Source: Rhodococcus sp. UNC23MFCrub1.1
GTDB lineage: Bacteria; Actinomycetota; Actinomycetes; Mycobacteriales; Mycobacteriaceae
DNA: 64,000 nucleotides
Assembly (NCBI RefSeq): GCF_000686025.1
Contig: NZ_JMLQ01000001.1
Coordinates: 930,001 to 994,000 of the forward strand
Reading direction: 5' to 3'
In this document: positions 8,309-16,210 of the stretch, piece after piece
Layout of the letters: the number at the start of each line of letters is the position of its first letter
How positions within the stretch are numbered: the first letter of the stretch is position 1
Made by a program: the position numbers and the translations under genes
Notes under the pieces: model-generated
Databases searched by the model: none
Seen by the model: the letters and a program-made list of their open reading frames with translations, nothing else
What the model was told of the DNA's origin: nothing

Positions 8309-9925
8309 ATGACACGACCACCGACCGTCACACTCCTGACGCCGTTGCGTGTGCGCCGATTACGCATGATGTTGGGTTTCGAACTCGGCGCCGCCATCGG
8401 CATCTGGATCCTCGTTCTGGCGGTCCAGTGGACCCTGACCCGAGCAGGAGAATCCGCGTTCGCAGTGTCGGGCGTCCAGTTCGCCGCCAGCCTGCCCTTC
8501 TTTCTGCTCTCCCTCCCCCTCGGCGCGATAGCGGAGCACGCCGGCCATCGAACTCTGCTGACCGGCACGGCGATCGGTCTGTTGATCACGTCGGCAGTGC
8601 TCACGGTGCTCCAGGCCCTCGACCTCGCGACGACGCCGGTTCTGATGGCGGCCGTGTTCCTGTCGGGGTGCGGTCTGGCGTCGGTGGCGATCGTCTGGCA
8701 ATCGCTGCTGCCGACGCTGGCAACCCGCGAGATGATGACCGTCGTGCCCGCGATCGACGGTGCCATCTTCAACGGTGCGCGCGCCATCGGTCCAGTACTC
8801 GGCGGAGCGCTCCTGGCCGCATGGGGCGCTACCTCGACCTTCGGCCTCGTCACGGTCGTGTTCGCGATCTGCGTTGTCCTGGCCGCCAGTCAGATCCCGC
8901 CCCGGTCCGGGCGAGTCCCCAGGACCGAGTCGGTTCTCGAATCGGTGGCGACGAGTCTGCGGTTCATCCGTCACTCGCGTTGGACGCGGAGGTTGTTGTT
9001 CCGTGTCGTAATGTTCGGCCTGCCGGCGAGTTGCCTGTGGGCTCTGCTGCCGGTCGTGGCGTACGAGATGCTTCACGTGACGACGTTCGAGTTCGGAGTG
9101 TTGTCCGGAGCGATCGGTGTCGGCGCGGTGGCGGGCACCATCGCCTCGATGCCTCTGCGAAGCCGCCTGAGCTGGAACGTGTTCGCGGCCCTGGGCTCTG
9201 CCGCGTACGCACTGGTTCTGCTGGGTATCGCCGTCGTGGCGTGGATGCCCGCCGTGGTCGCTCTGTTGGTGATCGTCGGCGCGGCCTGGGTGGGCGTGCA
9301 GAGTACGTGGATGATCGCGACGCACGCGGTCATGCCACCCTGGATCAAAGCCCGAGTGATCGCCGTCGTGATGCTGACGTTCCAGGGCAGCCAAGCAGTC
9401 GGTGCCCTTCTGTGGGGATTCCTCGCCGACACGATGGGGCTCGTCTCCGCGGTCGTAGTCTCCGCCGTCGCGATGTCGGTGTCGTCTATCGGACTGCTGC
9501 GCCGAGGCATTCTGCCCAGCGACTCCATCGCGCCCGATCCGTCCGGTGCCGCCGGCCCTCCCGAACTCGAACCGCATCATCGTGGAGCGACGATCGTCGT
9601 CGAGACGACGTACGCGGTCCGTCCGCAGCGGGCGGACCACTTCGTCCACGCCATGACTCGTCTGAGGTCGTCGCGCCTGCGCCTCGGCGCATCGCGGTGG
9701 GCGCTGACCAGGGTGAGCGACTCCGCCTCCACGTACGTCGAATTCTGCACCTTTCGGAACTGGGCCGAGTATTCCGCCCAGGAGACCGTCCGTCTCACCG
9801 TGCCGGAACGGCTCGTCCGAACGGACCTCGCGCTCGACCTGGCGGAGGAACCGCGTGTTCGAGTTCTCGTCCGCCCCAGAACACCCGCCGACAGAACACC
9901 CGCCGACAGAACCGAGTCCACATGA
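8309..9925 (+). CDS. MFS exporter with C-terminal ABM-like domain (MFS_3/EntS type)
   Basis: A protein of 538 residues. The first 410 or so form about twelve membrane helices of the EntS-like MFS_3 family. After a proline-rich linker, residues from about 435 (TIVVETTYAVRPQRADHFVHAM) form a small ferredoxin-like domain resembling antibiotic-biosynthesis monooxygenases, a fusion known in this family. ATG 8309 has GAAGGGG upstream; an in-frame GTG at 8276 has no ribosome site. The 3' end holds two exact 15-bp repeats giving RTPADRTPAD. The stop overlaps the next ATG. It probably exports a catabolic intermediate or siderophore-like compound. Confidence 0.82.
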   Translation: MTRPPTVTLLTPLRVRRLRMMLGFELGAAIGIWILVLAVQWTLTRAGESAFAVSGVQFAASLPFFLLSLPLGAIAEHAGHRTLLTGTAIGLLITSAVLTVLQALDLATTPVLMAAVFLSGCGLASVAIVWQSLLPTLATREMMTVVPAIDGAIFNGARAIGPVLGGALLAAWGATSTFGLVTVVFAICVVLAASQIPPRSGRVPRTESVLESVATSLRFIRHSRWTRRLLFRVVMFGLPASCLWALLPVVAYEMLHVTTFEFGVLSGAIGVGAVAGTIASMPLRSRLSWNVFAALGSAAYALVLLGIAVVAWMPAVVALLVIVGAAWVGVQSTWMIATHAVMPPWIKARVIAVVMLTFQGSQAVGALLWGFLADTMGLVSAVVVSAVAMSVSSIGLLRRGILPSDSIAPDPSGAAGPPELEPHHRGATIVVETTYAVRPQRADHFVHAMTRLRSSRLRLGASRWALTRVSDSASTYVEFCTFRNWAEYSAQETVRLTVPERLVRTDLALDLAEEPRVRVLVRPRTPADRTPADRTEST

Positions 9926-11853
9926 ACGATCACTTCCCCCACCTGTTCTCACCGATCCGGATCGGCGGACTCACGCTGAAGAACAGGCTGGTCGCACTCC
10001 CGGCGGGCACGTCGATGGCGGTCGACGGTGTGCCCACCCACGGGGACACCGAGCACGTCGAGCGTCTGGCCGCGGGTGGAGTGGGCTTGATCATCGGGGG
10101 TGCCACGGTCGTGCACCCGACGACGACGCTGCTATCGCGCAAGCTGATCGAGGCCTACCGGGTCGAGGTCATTCCGAGCACAGCGGCCAAAGTGTCTGCG
10201 GCGCATCGCCACGACGCACGATTCATCGGCCAACTCTGCCATCTCGGACGTGAGTTCATCGGCGGCGAATCGGATGCGCCGCCCTCCGCGCCCTCGGCGA
10301 TCAAGACCGCGCGCGACGCCTACCCACCCCACGAACTGTCGGTCACGGAGATCGAGGACATCGTCGAGGGTTGGCGCACGTCGACGCGAAACCTGGTGCG
10401 AGCAGGTGTCGACGGGGTGGAGCTCCATGCTGCGCACGGGTACCTCCCCGCTCAGTTCATGTCCCCGCTCACGAACCGACGAACGGACGATTTCGGCGGC
10501 TCGTTCGACGGCCGAATGCGCTTCACCCGGATGGTGATCGAGGCGATGCGGTCGGAGATGCCCGCGGGGCTCGCACTCGGAGTGAGGTTGAGCGGGGAGG
10601 AGGAGATCCCCGGCGGAATGTCGATCGACGACTGCGTTCGCATCGCCGAGAACGTGGCCGCGGTCGGCGTCGACTACTTCAGTATCACCCACGGCACCCG
10701 CGGGAAGTACGTCAAGGATTCCACCGGCGCGGACGCGGTCGCGATCCCGTCGGCCGCGAGGGTCCGAGCGGCGACCGGGACGCCGACCCTCGTCGGACAG
10801 CGAATACGCGATGCGGGCGTTGCGGACCACGCCATCAAGACCGGACAGGTGGACATGGTCGGCATGGCACGGGCGCTGATAGCGGACCCCGAACTGCCGA
10901 ACAAGTCCCGAACCGGTCGCCTCGACGAGATACGCGGCTGCCTCGGCGTCAACCAGGACTGCAGGGCCTTCGACCCGCATCTGCACTGCGCGGTCAATGC
11001 CGAGATCGGGCGTGGTCGCCACGTCGACGTCGGTCGACGAGCCCACGCGACGAAGGACGTCGTCGTGATCGGCGGCGGCCCCGCCGGCCTGGAAGCCGCT
11101 CGCGTGGCCGCAGGGAGGGGCCACCGCGTCACCGTGTTCGAGAAGAGCAGTGCCCTCGGAGGATCCGTACGAGTCGCTGCCTCGGCGCCCCATCGCGCGA
11201 CGCTCATCGACATCGTCGACTATCTGGAACGTGAGATGCGTCGGCTGAAGGTCGAGGTTCACCTGTCGGCCGGAATCGGCGAGGACGACCTGGACGAGAT
11301 TCGCTCCGCGTCGGACCACATCGTGGTGGCGACAGGATCGCGTCCTGCGGACGTGACCCCGTCCCTCCGGACGCGGACCGCCTACAGCGTCGACGACGTT
11401 CTGCTCGGCCGCGTATCGAGCGATGCGGGCAGGGTGGTGGTGTTCGACGACGGTGACGGCTTCTGGCCGGCGTACAGCGCAGCCGAAGCACTCGTGCAGC
11501 GGGGCTGGGAGGTCACCGTGGCCACGACGCTCACGGCTCTCGCGTCCCGAATCCCCACCGAGAGTGCAGGACCGCTGCTCGATCGACTGGGTGACGCAGG
11601 GGTCGACGTCAAGATCGCGCACGCCCTTCACGTCCCCGACGACCCGGCACATCCGGTGACCCTGCGCCCGGTCTTCGGGACGGGCGACCTGCCCTACGAG
11701 GACGCCGCCATCGTGTGGCACCAGCCGCGAGTGGCACTGTCGTCGTTCGGACTCGACTCGAGCTCCACCGTCAGCGTCATCGGAGACTGCGTCACACCAC
11801 GGCGCATCGGTCACGCGATCGCAGAGGGATATCGAACAGGCGCAGAACTCTAG
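9922..11853 (+). CDS. old-yellow-enzyme/2,4-dienoyl-CoA reductase-type flavoprotein
   Basis: A protein of 643 residues. Residues 1-360 form an FMN TIM barrel with the signature HAAHGYLPAQFMSPLTNRRTDDFGGS in pieces around 169-194. From 379 an NAD(P)/FAD module follows (VVVIGGGPAGLEAARVAAG). The family reduces enone or dienoyl-CoA double bonds and normally binds a 4Fe-4S cluster with four Cys in a C-x2-C-x3-C-x11-C pattern. Here only Cys340, Cys347 and Cys356 are visible, and Val343 occupies the second ligand position. ATG 9922 overlaps the MFS stop (ATGA). Confidence 0.85.
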   Translation: MNDHFPHLFSPIRIGGLTLKNRLVALPAGTSMAVDGVPTHGDTEHVERLAAGGVGLIIGGATVVHPTTTLLSRKLIEAYRVEVIPSTAAKVSAAHRHDARFIGQLCHLGREFIGGESDAPPSAPSAIKTARDAYPPHELSVTEIEDIVEGWRTSTRNLVRAGVDGVELHAAHGYLPAQFMSPLTNRRTDDFGGSFDGRMRFTRMVIEAMRSEMPAGLALGVRLSGEEEIPGGMSIDDCVRIAENVAAVGVDYFSITHGTRGKYVKDSTGADAVAIPSAARVRAATGTPTLVGQRIRDAGVADHAIKTGQVDMVGMARALIADPELPNKSRTGRLDEIRGCLGVNQDCRAFDPHLHCAVNAEIGRGRHVDVGRRAHATKDVVVIGGGPAGLEAARVAAGRGHRVTVFEKSSALGGSVRVAASAPHRATLIDIVDYLEREMRRLKVEVHLSAGIGEDDLDEIRSASDHIVVATGSRPADVTPSLRTRTAYSVDDVLLGRVSSDAGRVVVFDDGDGFWPAYSAAEALVQRGWEVTVATTLTALASRIPTESAGPLLDRLGDAGVDVKIAHALHVPDDPAHPVTLRPVFGTGDLPYEDAAIVWHQPRVALSSFGLDSSSTVSVIGDCVTPRRIGHAIAEGYRTGAEL

Positions 11854-11911
11854 AACTCCGATGCCGCTGAACCACACCAGCGGCACATCACGAAAGAATG
11901 GGAGACACATC

Positions 11912-12625
11912 ATGTCGTTCGTACTCGTGCACGGTGCCGGAATGGGCGCGTCGTGTTGGGACCGCCTCGTACCGCGGTTGACCGATCGCGTCGTCGCGGT
12001 CGACCTTCCCGGCCGCGGCGAACGCGCAGACGTCGACCTGCGCACCGTCACCCTGGAGGACTGCGCCGACGCGATCGTCGCGGACGTGGAGCGTGAGGAT
12101 GTCACCGACATCGTGCTGGTGGCCCACTCGTTCGCCGGAGTGTCGGTCCCGCGCGTTCTCGACAGGCTGCAGGACCGTGTCCGGCACGTGGTCTTCCTGG
12201 CCGCGGTAGTCCCGCCGGACGGAACGGCGGTGATCGACGGGATCGATCCTGCGGTTCGCGACATCGTGAAGGCGTCCATCGTGGACGGCAGATACGTCCA
12301 GGGCCCCGAGGGGGCACAGGCCATGTTGTGCAACGACATGGACGACGAGCAGACCGCGTGGACTCTCGAGCAGCTCGTCGACGACTCCGGCGCGCTGCTC
12401 ACCGAGGCCGTCGATCTCTCCGGCCTCCGGGTCGACGTCCCCCGCACCTTCATCCGTACGGCGAGGGACGTGTGCTATCCACCAGCACTGCAGGAAGCCT
12501 CGTCCGCACTGGTGCGCGCCGGAGCCGAGTCGGGACACGTCATGGACATCGACTCCGGACACATGCCGATGATCAGCGCCCCCGACCACCTCGCATCGCT
12601 GCTCGACTCCCTCTCCGCCGACTGA
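11912..12625 (+). CDS. alpha/beta hydrolase (esterase, EstC/pyrethroid-hydrolase type)
   Basis: A protein of 237 residues beginning MSFVLVHGAGMGASCW, with the oxyanion HG near residue 7. The nucleophile is Ser73 in AHSFA, a variant of GxSxG with Ala at both ends as in EstC and methylesterase-like enzymes, and a late His sits in SGHMPM. ATG 11912 has GGGAGA upstream and is preferred to ATG 11861, which has none. It lies 58 bases after the reductase and seems to end the plus-strand operon. It may hydrolyse an ester or lactone, or a C-C bond, in the same pathway. Confidence 0.82.
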   Translation: MSFVLVHGAGMGASCWDRLVPRLTDRVVAVDLPGRGERADVDLRTVTLEDCADAIVADVEREDVTDIVLVAHSFAGVSVPRVLDRLQDRVRHVVFLAAVVPPDGTAVIDGIDPAVRDIVKASIVDGRYVQGPEGAQAMLCNDMDDEQTAWTLEQLVDDSGALLTEAVDLSGLRVDVPRTFIRTARDVCYPPALQEASSALVRAGAESGHVMDIDSGHMPMISAPDHLASLLDSLSAD

Positions 12626-12649
12626 GTTCCGACGGGGATGCCCGCGAGG

Positions 12650-13684
12650 TCATCCCAGTCGGACGAGCGTCTTACCGATGTTCTCCCCTGCCAGCATCGA
12701 GACCAGTGCGGCCGGGGCCGAATCGAGCCCGTCGAACACCCATTCGTCGTACCCGAGACGACCCGCGTCGATGAGGGAGGTGATCTCCGCGCGCATGTCG
12801 GCTTCGAGATGCAGGAACGATCCGGCCCGGTACCCCCGCATCGACAGATTCTTCGACACGAACTGGAACAGGTTGCCGGGAAGACTCGGCGCGTCGGCCG
12901 CGTCGTACTGGGACATCTGGCCGCACATCGCGATACGTCCGTTCGGTCGGAGTGCGTCGATCGCTGCAGTCAGGTGATCACCGCCGACACAGTCGAAGTA
13001 CGCGTCGATGCCGTCGGGAGCCGCGGCGGCCAACGCCGCGGGCAGAGATTCGTGATGATCGAAGGCGTCCGCCAGGCCGGACGCTCGCAGATGGGCCACC
13101 TTGGCCGCTGACCCTGCCGAGCCGATGACGGTGGCCCCTCGTGCCACCGCGAGTCCCGCCGCGAGCCCACCGACCGCACCGGCAGCGGACGACACCCACA
13201 CCGTGTCCGCGGGCCCCACGTCGAGGATGCCGATCATCCCCGCGTACGCGGTGAGACCGGAACTGCCCAGGGGCCCGAGGAACCACTGTTCGGGCAGACC
13301 GCCCGGACGGACGACGGTGGGCGACCCGTAGCCACCGATCGTCGCGGTGTTGGCCGAGATGAGGGCGTGCTCACGGAAACCCAGTGTGTGAGTGACGATG
13401 TCACCGACAGCGAAAGCGGAGCTCTCCGACTGTTCGACGACGCCGAGAGCGAGACCTCCCAGTGCCTGCCCCGGCGCGAAGGGCGGGAGATAGCCTCCCG
13501 GCGTCTGCCTCGACAGCCGGATGCGGATCGACGGATCGATCGAGAGCCACGTGTTGCGGACGAGCACGTCGCCGGAACGGAGCTCGGGCACCGGCGCATC
13601 CACCACCTCGAGGTCACCACTCGTCAGTGCGCCGTTCGGCCACGAGCGCAACACGACATGACGGGTCGAGATCACCCCGGTCAT
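12650..13684 (-). CDS. zinc-independent MDR reductase (CurA/leukotriene-B4-dehydrogenase type)
   Basis: A medium-chain reductase of 344 residues. The N-terminal GroES-like part has NTWLSIDPSIRIR, and the Rossmann part has VWVSSAAGAVGGLAAGLA. The central LGPLGSSGLTAYAGM segment is typical of prostaglandin-reductase-like NADPH:enone reductases (CurA, LTB4DH), and no catalytic zinc ligands are seen. Its ATG overlaps the stop of the small AraC gene by four bases (ATGA at 13681-13684). It is therefore the last gene of a DUF1254-AraC-MDR operon. It probably reduces an alpha,beta-unsaturated carbonyl intermediate. Confidence 0.87.
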   Translation of the reverse strand: MTGVISTRHVVLRSWPNGALTSGDLEVVDAPVPELRSGDVLVRNTWLSIDPSIRIRLSRQTPGGYLPPFAPGQALGGLALGVVEQSESSAFAVGDIVTHTLGFREHALISANTATIGGYGSPTVVRPGGLPEQWFLGPLGSSGLTAYAGMIGILDVGPADTVWVSSAAGAVGGLAAGLAVARGATVIGSAGSAAKVAHLRASGLADAFDHHESLPAALAAAAPDGIDAYFDCVGGDHLTAAIDALRPNGRIAMCGQMSQYDAADAPSLPGNLFQFVSKNLSMRGYRAGSFLHLEADMRAEITSLIDAGRLGYDEWVFDGLDSAPAALVSMLAGENIGKTLVRLG

Positions 13685-14022
13685 GCCGCACCTACCGCGC
13701 TCGGCGTCATCCCGGTCCACCGGCGGAAGGCGCGCCGGAACGCCCGTGGTTCCGAGTAGCCCAATCGGGCCGACACGATGTCCAGGGCCTCGCCGCGCCG
13801 AAGCGCCTCCACCGCGCGGGCGGCGTCGTGTCGAGCACGCAGAGCACCCAGAGTGGTCGACTCACCGGCGAGCAGGCGCCGTAGGTGCGGCTCGCTGATG
13901 TGGAGAGCGCGGGCCACCGCGGTGGTACTCGGCAGGGGTCCGCGCGCACAGGATGCGAACTCGCACAACACCCGTCGAGATACCGGTCCGAGTTCGATCC
14001 CTCCGGATCGCGTGTCGGTCAT
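13681..14022 (-). CDS. minimal AraC-type HTH regulator
   Basis: A protein of only 113 residues containing an AraC/XylS DNA-binding domain and almost nothing else. The first HTH covers STTAVARALHISEPHLRRLLAGE. The second carries the family signature VSARLGYSEPRAFRRAFRRWTGMTP. There is no N-terminal sensor domain. Both ends overlap neighbours by four bases: the start at 14022 with the DUF1254 gene, and the stop with the MDR reductase. A stand-alone HTH may read a signal through a partner protein, possibly DUF1254. It is a candidate, not proven, to bind the local palindromes. Confidence 0.82.
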   Translation of the reverse strand: MTDTRSGGIELGPVSRRVLCEFASCARGPLPSTTAVARALHISEPHLRRLLAGESTTLGALRARHDAARAVEALRRGEALDIVSARLGYSEPRAFRRAFRRWTGMTPSAVGAA

Positions 14023-15365
14023 CGGTCCCCCACGGTCCGAGACGACCTGGCGGGCGTCCGCCGCACGACTGGCGGGCTCCACGCCCGGTCCGAGGGTCCG
14101 TACAGCCGCAGCAGCAACCGGAAGTCTCCGGACGGAGTCGGGAGCCAGTTGCTCGTCCCTTCCGCGGGCGGGGTCGACGCGAGTCGAACGGTCAGGGATC
14201 CGTCGTGCGCCACCGTCACGCCGGGCGTCCGGTCGGTGATTGCATATCGGCCGATCGAGTTCTCGCACAGCAGTCCTCGCTTGTGGTAGACGGTGAGGGA
14301 CCAGAAGAAGCGCACCGGCGGCGCCTCGCCGGCAGCGAAAGTGATGTCGTAGGAATGCGCACCCGACAAGGGGCGCCCACCGTCGTCCACCTCACACACC
14401 GGGTACAGCGCCTCGTCCGCCGGGTTGACGTAGATCTGAGACAACGCGACGGCCGCGCGCAGAAGATGGTCGTCGCCGAAATCCGTGCCGAGTTCGTTGA
14501 CCGACCAGCCGTTCGTCGTCCGGCCCAGCGACCTCACCCGGTCGGCGATCGCGTCCAGGCCGTCGGACAACCCTGCTGCGAACTGCGAACGTGCTCGCGT
14601 GAACTGTTCCCCTGCGTGCAGCGCTCTACGCAGTCGCGCCATGCTCTCGCGGACCGCGGGTGGCACGTCCGCCGCCGCGACACCGGCGACGGCGTGGTCC
14701 AGCGAGTCGAGAAAGGCTTCCGGATCGCGTAGTTCGTCATCGCGTTCACGGAGGACGAGCGTGCGGGTGGCAGCGTCGCACGCAGCTCCGGGCGCACGCG
14801 GCCCATCCAGCACGATGGCGTCCTGCACGGCGATCACTCGCCGGAGATCCTCGGCATCGTCCGGTCGCACCAGGATGCGCACTGCAACCATGACATGACG
14901 TGTTCGGCAGGCCACCAGTAGTTCGTCGTCCGCCGTGACCACCTCGCTGCCCGAGCGGACGATATGCAGTGTCGGCAAACGGCTCCCGTGTGTCCGCTGA
15001 CCCTGTACCGCGATGGTCGTCGAGTCGGCCTCACCTATCTGAATGCAGTAGTAGCGGTCCCCGAGATCGGGCATTCGAAGCGTGAACGACCCGACATCGA
15101 GGTCGACGAAGGCCAGTGAGTAGAGCGTGTCCACGTTGGGAGCCACTCCTGCGGTGAGGGTGGGATCGGACAACCTGCGCTGATGGCCCATCGTGTTCAG
15201 CGCTGCACCCGCCGATGTGAGCGGCCGGTCCACGTCAGGCTCCAGCGGGGATGTGAACCGGAGACGCAGTCGCTGAGCGAAGACGAGCGGAAATCCCCAG
15301 ATCTGCAGCGCGCGCGCGTCGCGGAACAGCTCGTCGCCACCATCCGAGCAGTCGGGTGCAGTCAC
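14019..15365 (-). CDS. DUF1254/DUF1214 protein 1
   Basis: A protein of 448 residues with the DUF1254 signature near the N terminus (GVAPNVDTLYSLAFVDL, then DRYYCIQI) and a C-terminal DUF1214 part (YDITFAAGEAPPVRFFWSLTVY; GLLCENSIGRYAITDRTPG). The family function is unknown; members occur widely in lipid-degrading actinobacteria. No signal peptide or membrane segment is visible. A second member is at 17369-18790. The promoter region (15366-15446) carries a copy of the shared operator and is divergent with the DUF202 pair. It is first in an operon with the AraC and MDR genes. Confidence 0.8.
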   Translation of the reverse strand: MTAPDCSDGGDELFRDARALQIWGFPLVFAQRLRLRFTSPLEPDVDRPLTSAGAALNTMGHQRRLSDPTLTAGVAPNVDTLYSLAFVDLDVGSFTLRMPDLGDRYYCIQIGEADSTTIAVQGQRTHGSRLPTLHIVRSGSEVVTADDELLVACRTRHVMVAVRILVRPDDAEDLRRVIAVQDAIVLDGPRAPGAACDAATRTLVLRERDDELRDPEAFLDSLDHAVAGVAAADVPPAVRESMARLRRALHAGEQFTRARSQFAAGLSDGLDAIADRVRSLGRTTNGWSVNELGTDFGDDHLLRAAVALSQIYVNPADEALYPVCEVDDGGRPLSGAHSYDITFAAGEAPPVRFFWSLTVYHKRGLLCENSIGRYAITDRTPGVTVAHDGSLTVRLASTPPAEGTSNWLPTPSGDFRLLLRLYGPSDRAWSPPVVRRTPARSSRTVGDR

Positions 15366-15374
15366 ACCACGACC

Positions 15375-15392
15375 ATAACTGAAATGAGTTCG
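15375..15392. promoter_or_regulatory. operator copy D of the shared palindrome
   Basis: ATAACTGA-AA-TGAGTTCG matches 12 of 16 arm positions of the perfect copy at 17276. It lies 10 bases from the DUF1254 start (minus strand) and 54 bases from the DUF202 start (plus strand), so it could control both directions. TAGGCT at 15395-15400 could be a -10 element for the plus-strand unit. Confidence 0.5.
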
Positions 15393-15446
15393 ATTAGGCT
15401 AGGGACTCTCAGTGACATTGCGAGCCCTCGACCGTCAGGAGAAGTC

Positions 15447-15821
15447 ATGTCCCAGGAGGAGGCGCACGATCGTCGGCGCCCGCGCCGGGTCTACGCCGTC
15501 GGTGCCGAACCGGACGCACGGTTCAGCCTGGCGAACGAGCGGACGTACCTCGCGTGGATTCGAACATCGTTGGCGTTCATGGCAGCCGGAGTCGCGCTCG
15601 ACGTGTTCGAGGTCGGAGGGGACACGACGCCCGCACGGATCGCATCGGTGCTGCTGATCGGATGCTCCGTCGTTCTGCCGCTGCACGCGTGGTGGGCCTG
15701 GGGCGCAGTCGAATCGAGCCTGCGCCGTAATCGGCCGCTTCCGTCCCCTCGTGTCGGAGCACCCCTGGCCGCCCTGCTGGCGGTGGCCGCAGCGCTGGTC
15801 GTCTGGTCGGTCTTCTCGTGA
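15447..15821 (+). CDS. DUF202 (YidH-type) membrane protein 1
   Basis: A small membrane protein of 124 residues with the DUF202 signature RFSLANERTYLAWIRTSLAFMAAGVAL in pieces around residues 24-50, followed by two further hydrophobic helices. ATG 15447 follows AGGAG. DUF202 proteins are three-helix inner-membrane proteins without an established function. The gene overlaps a second DUF202 gene by four bases. Paired DUF202 genes are common in actinobacteria and may form heteromers. The upstream operator copy places them in the same regulon as the acyl-CoA genes. Confidence 0.85.
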   Translation: MSQEEAHDRRRPRRVYAVGAEPDARFSLANERTYLAWIRTSLAFMAAGVALDVFEVGGDTTPARIASVLLIGCSVVLPLHAWWAWGAVESSLRRNRPLPSPRVGAPLAALLAVAAALVVWSVFS

Positions 15822-16186
15822 CGGGACCACCCGAGGACAGGCCAGCGGGCGCACTCGGGGACGGTGGTCTCCAGGTCGAACGGACGGCGCTCGCCTGGCG
15901 GCGCACCGAGTGCTCGGTGGCGGTGTGCGCCCTGGTGGGTCTGCGCCTGGCCACCCACCAGGGTGACGTACCGACGGCTGTAGCCGCCGGCGTCGTACTG
16001 ACCGGCGCCGTCGCTGCGCTCGTCGTCGACATCGTTCGGCGACGGAAGCGCAGGCGCGCGGACGCCGGCCCGGACGCGCCGCGAGGAATCCCGGCGCGCG
16101 CTCACGTACTGGCAGTCCTCACTGCGAGTCTCGGCGTCCTGGCACTGATCGTGGCCCGCACCGTGACGTTCGGCCCCGAGCACTGA
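15818..16186 (+). CDS. DUF202 membrane protein 2
   Basis: A protein of 122 residues starting at GTG 15818 inside the stop of the previous gene (GTGA overlap). The short signature LQVERTALAWRRTECSVAV replaces the longer one of its partner. Three hydrophobic segments follow, with an Arg/Lys-rich cytosolic loop (RRRKRRRADA) between the second and third. It is clearly the partner of the preceding DUF202 protein. Function is unknown. The gene ends 24 bases before the convergent solute-binding lipoprotein gene. Confidence 0.8.
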   Translation: MTGPPEDRPAGALGDGGLQVERTALAWRRTECSVAVCALVGLRLATHQGDVPTAVAAGVVLTGAVAALVVDIVRRRKRRRADAGPDAPRGIPARAHVLAVLTASLGVLALIVARTVTFGPEH

Positions 16187-16208
16187 GCCCGGGGCCGTTC
16201 CGTGGCTC
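16185..16208. terminator. possible bidirectional terminator hairpin
   Basis: GAGCC and GGCTC form an imperfect stem with an inner CGG/CCG pairing, filling the gap between two convergent genes. There is no T-run, so a function as intrinsic terminator is uncertain. Confidence 0.3.
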
Positions 16209-16210
16209 GG

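Noticed and set aside
10132..12453. A 773-residue open frame on the minus strand
   Set aside because: It lies opposite the reductase and hydrolase genes, has a composition of Arg, Asp and Ser typical of antisense frames in high-GC DNA, and shows no domain.
15447..16186. DUF202 genes as ABC permease components for the solute-binding lipoprotein
   Set aside because: They have only three short helices each and the DUF202 signature; they lack the permease EAA loop and no ATPase is present.
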